Of a stretch of DNA of 64,000 bases, positions 63,557 through 64,000 are shown piece after piece; the stretch's first letter is position 1; every line of letters starts with the position of its first letter. The notes under the pieces were generated by a model. The model made no database searches. It was not told where the DNA came from and worked only from the letters and a program-made list of their open reading frames with translations. The stretch is from Candidatus Rhodobacter oscarellae (GTDB lineage: Bacteria; Pseudomonadota; Alphaproteobacteria; Rhodobacterales; Rhodobacteraceae). The position numbers were made by a program, and so were the translations under genes. The stretch spans positions 487,830 to 551,829 of the forward strand of contig NZ_LFTY01000001.1 of the NCBI RefSeq assembly GCF_001078595.1, read 5' to 3'.

Positions 63557-64000
63557 TGTTCGACAAGATCCTGATCGCCAACCGCGGCGAGATCGCGCTG
63601 CGTGTTATCCGCGCCTGCCGCGAGATGGGCATTCAGTCCGTGGCCGTGCACTCTACCGCAGACAGCGACGCGATGCATGTGCGCATGGCGGACGAGGCGA
63701 TCTGCATCGGCCCGCCTTCGGCCATGCAAAGCTATCTTTCGGTGCCTGCGATCATATCGGCCTGCGAGATCACCGGCGCGCAGGCGATCCATCCGGGTTA
63801 CGGGTTCCTGTCTGAGAACGCGAACTTCGTGCAGATCCTGGAGGACCACGACATCACGTTTATCGGCCCCTCGGCCGAGCATATCCGCGTGATGGGCGAT
63901 AAGATCTCGGCCAAGGACACGATGAAGAAGCTGGGCGTGCCCTGCGTGCCCGGCTCTGATGGCGGGGTGGACACGGTCGAGGACGCGCTCGCCGTGGGCA
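63556..64000 (+). CDS. accC: Acetyl-CoA carboxylase biotin carboxylase subunit (partial)
   Basis: The first 148 residues are present; the gene runs off the right edge. [25 protein letters not shown] and [15 protein letters not shown] are diagnostic of the N-terminal biotin carboxylase domain. It is coupled to accB and carboxylates biotin with ATP and bicarbonate. Confidence 0.97.
   Translation, partial: MFDKILIANRGEIALRVIRACREMGIQSVAVHSTADSDAMHVRMADEAICIGPPSAMQSYLSVPAIISACEITGAQAIHPGYGFLSENANFVQILEDHDITFIGPSAEHIRVMGDKISAKDTMKKLGVPCVPGSDGGVDTVEDALAVG

Noticed and set aside
1..64000. CRISPR arrays, prophage or transposons
   Set aside because: No regularly spaced short repeats, transposase, integrase or phage genes were seen; the repeats present are intergenic hairpin families.
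1..64000. tRNA or rRNA genes
   Set aside because: No cloverleaf or conserved rRNA segment was recognised in the intergenic regions.

Overview
The window looks like a chromosomal segment of a high-GC alphaproteobacterium of the marine Roseobacter type (Rhodobacteraceae). The grounds are GC-rich codon use, a sulfopropanediol dehydrogenase gene, a large TRAP transporter, full-length CtrA-type boxes (TTAA-N7-TTAAC) and several protein families typical of this group. I see no rRNA, tRNA, CRISPR array, transposase or integrase.

Layout. At 0-2.5 kb a sugar-type ABC binding protein diverges from a LacI regulator across paired operator-like palindromes. At 2.6-6.8 kb two paralogous proteins of unknown function follow a CheB-CheR-PAS fusion on the minus strand, with CtrA boxes at both promoter regions. 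At 7.2-16 kb there is a probable sulfonate/polyol uptake and oxidation locus: hpsN, a zinc dehydrogenase, an IclR regulator, a GMC oxidoreductase, a TRAP binding protein and a fused DctQM. At 16.4-28.5 kb two secreted LysM + family-3 solute-binding paralogues and a single-pass membrane protein stand opposite a complete type I secretion locus (BapA-prefix/Ig-repeat adhesin, TolC-like lipoprotein, ABC exporter, HlyD adaptor). From 28.9 to 40 kb lie metabolic and housekeeping genes: lrp/ald, VOC, SH3b protein, mscL, GST, a second GMC enzyme, ytoQ, pheT, a DUF1932-type dehydrogenase and a secreted metallo-beta-lactamase-fold protein.

The strongest candidate for an undescribed system is at 40.0-48.3 kb. 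It is a compact 11-gene minus-strand operon with stop/start overlaps at most junctions. It encodes a 358-residue coiled-coil protein, a classical AAA ATPase, two soluble proteins without recognisable domains (375 and 460 aa), six small or medium membrane proteins and one exported protein. It reads as a membrane-associated AAA machine.

From 48.4 to 64 kb: two exported proteins, a pentapeptide-repeat protein with a degenerate channel-like C-terminus and unusually AT-rich DNA, an SDR/P1-peptidase pair, an alpha/beta hydrolase divergent from a succinate-semialdehyde dehydrogenase, a Bcr-type MFS pump, a BCCT osmolyte transporter, an unknown protein, an hsp20 with a ROSE-like RNA thermometer, a TIM-barrel protein, a fatty-acid desaturase, and accB-accC running off the right edge.

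Several repeat families lie between genes: a ~330-bp structured repeat (two copies), Y-shaped double-hairpin elements (three copies), GTAGGATGGG hairpins (three copies) and a 65-bp tandem duplication.
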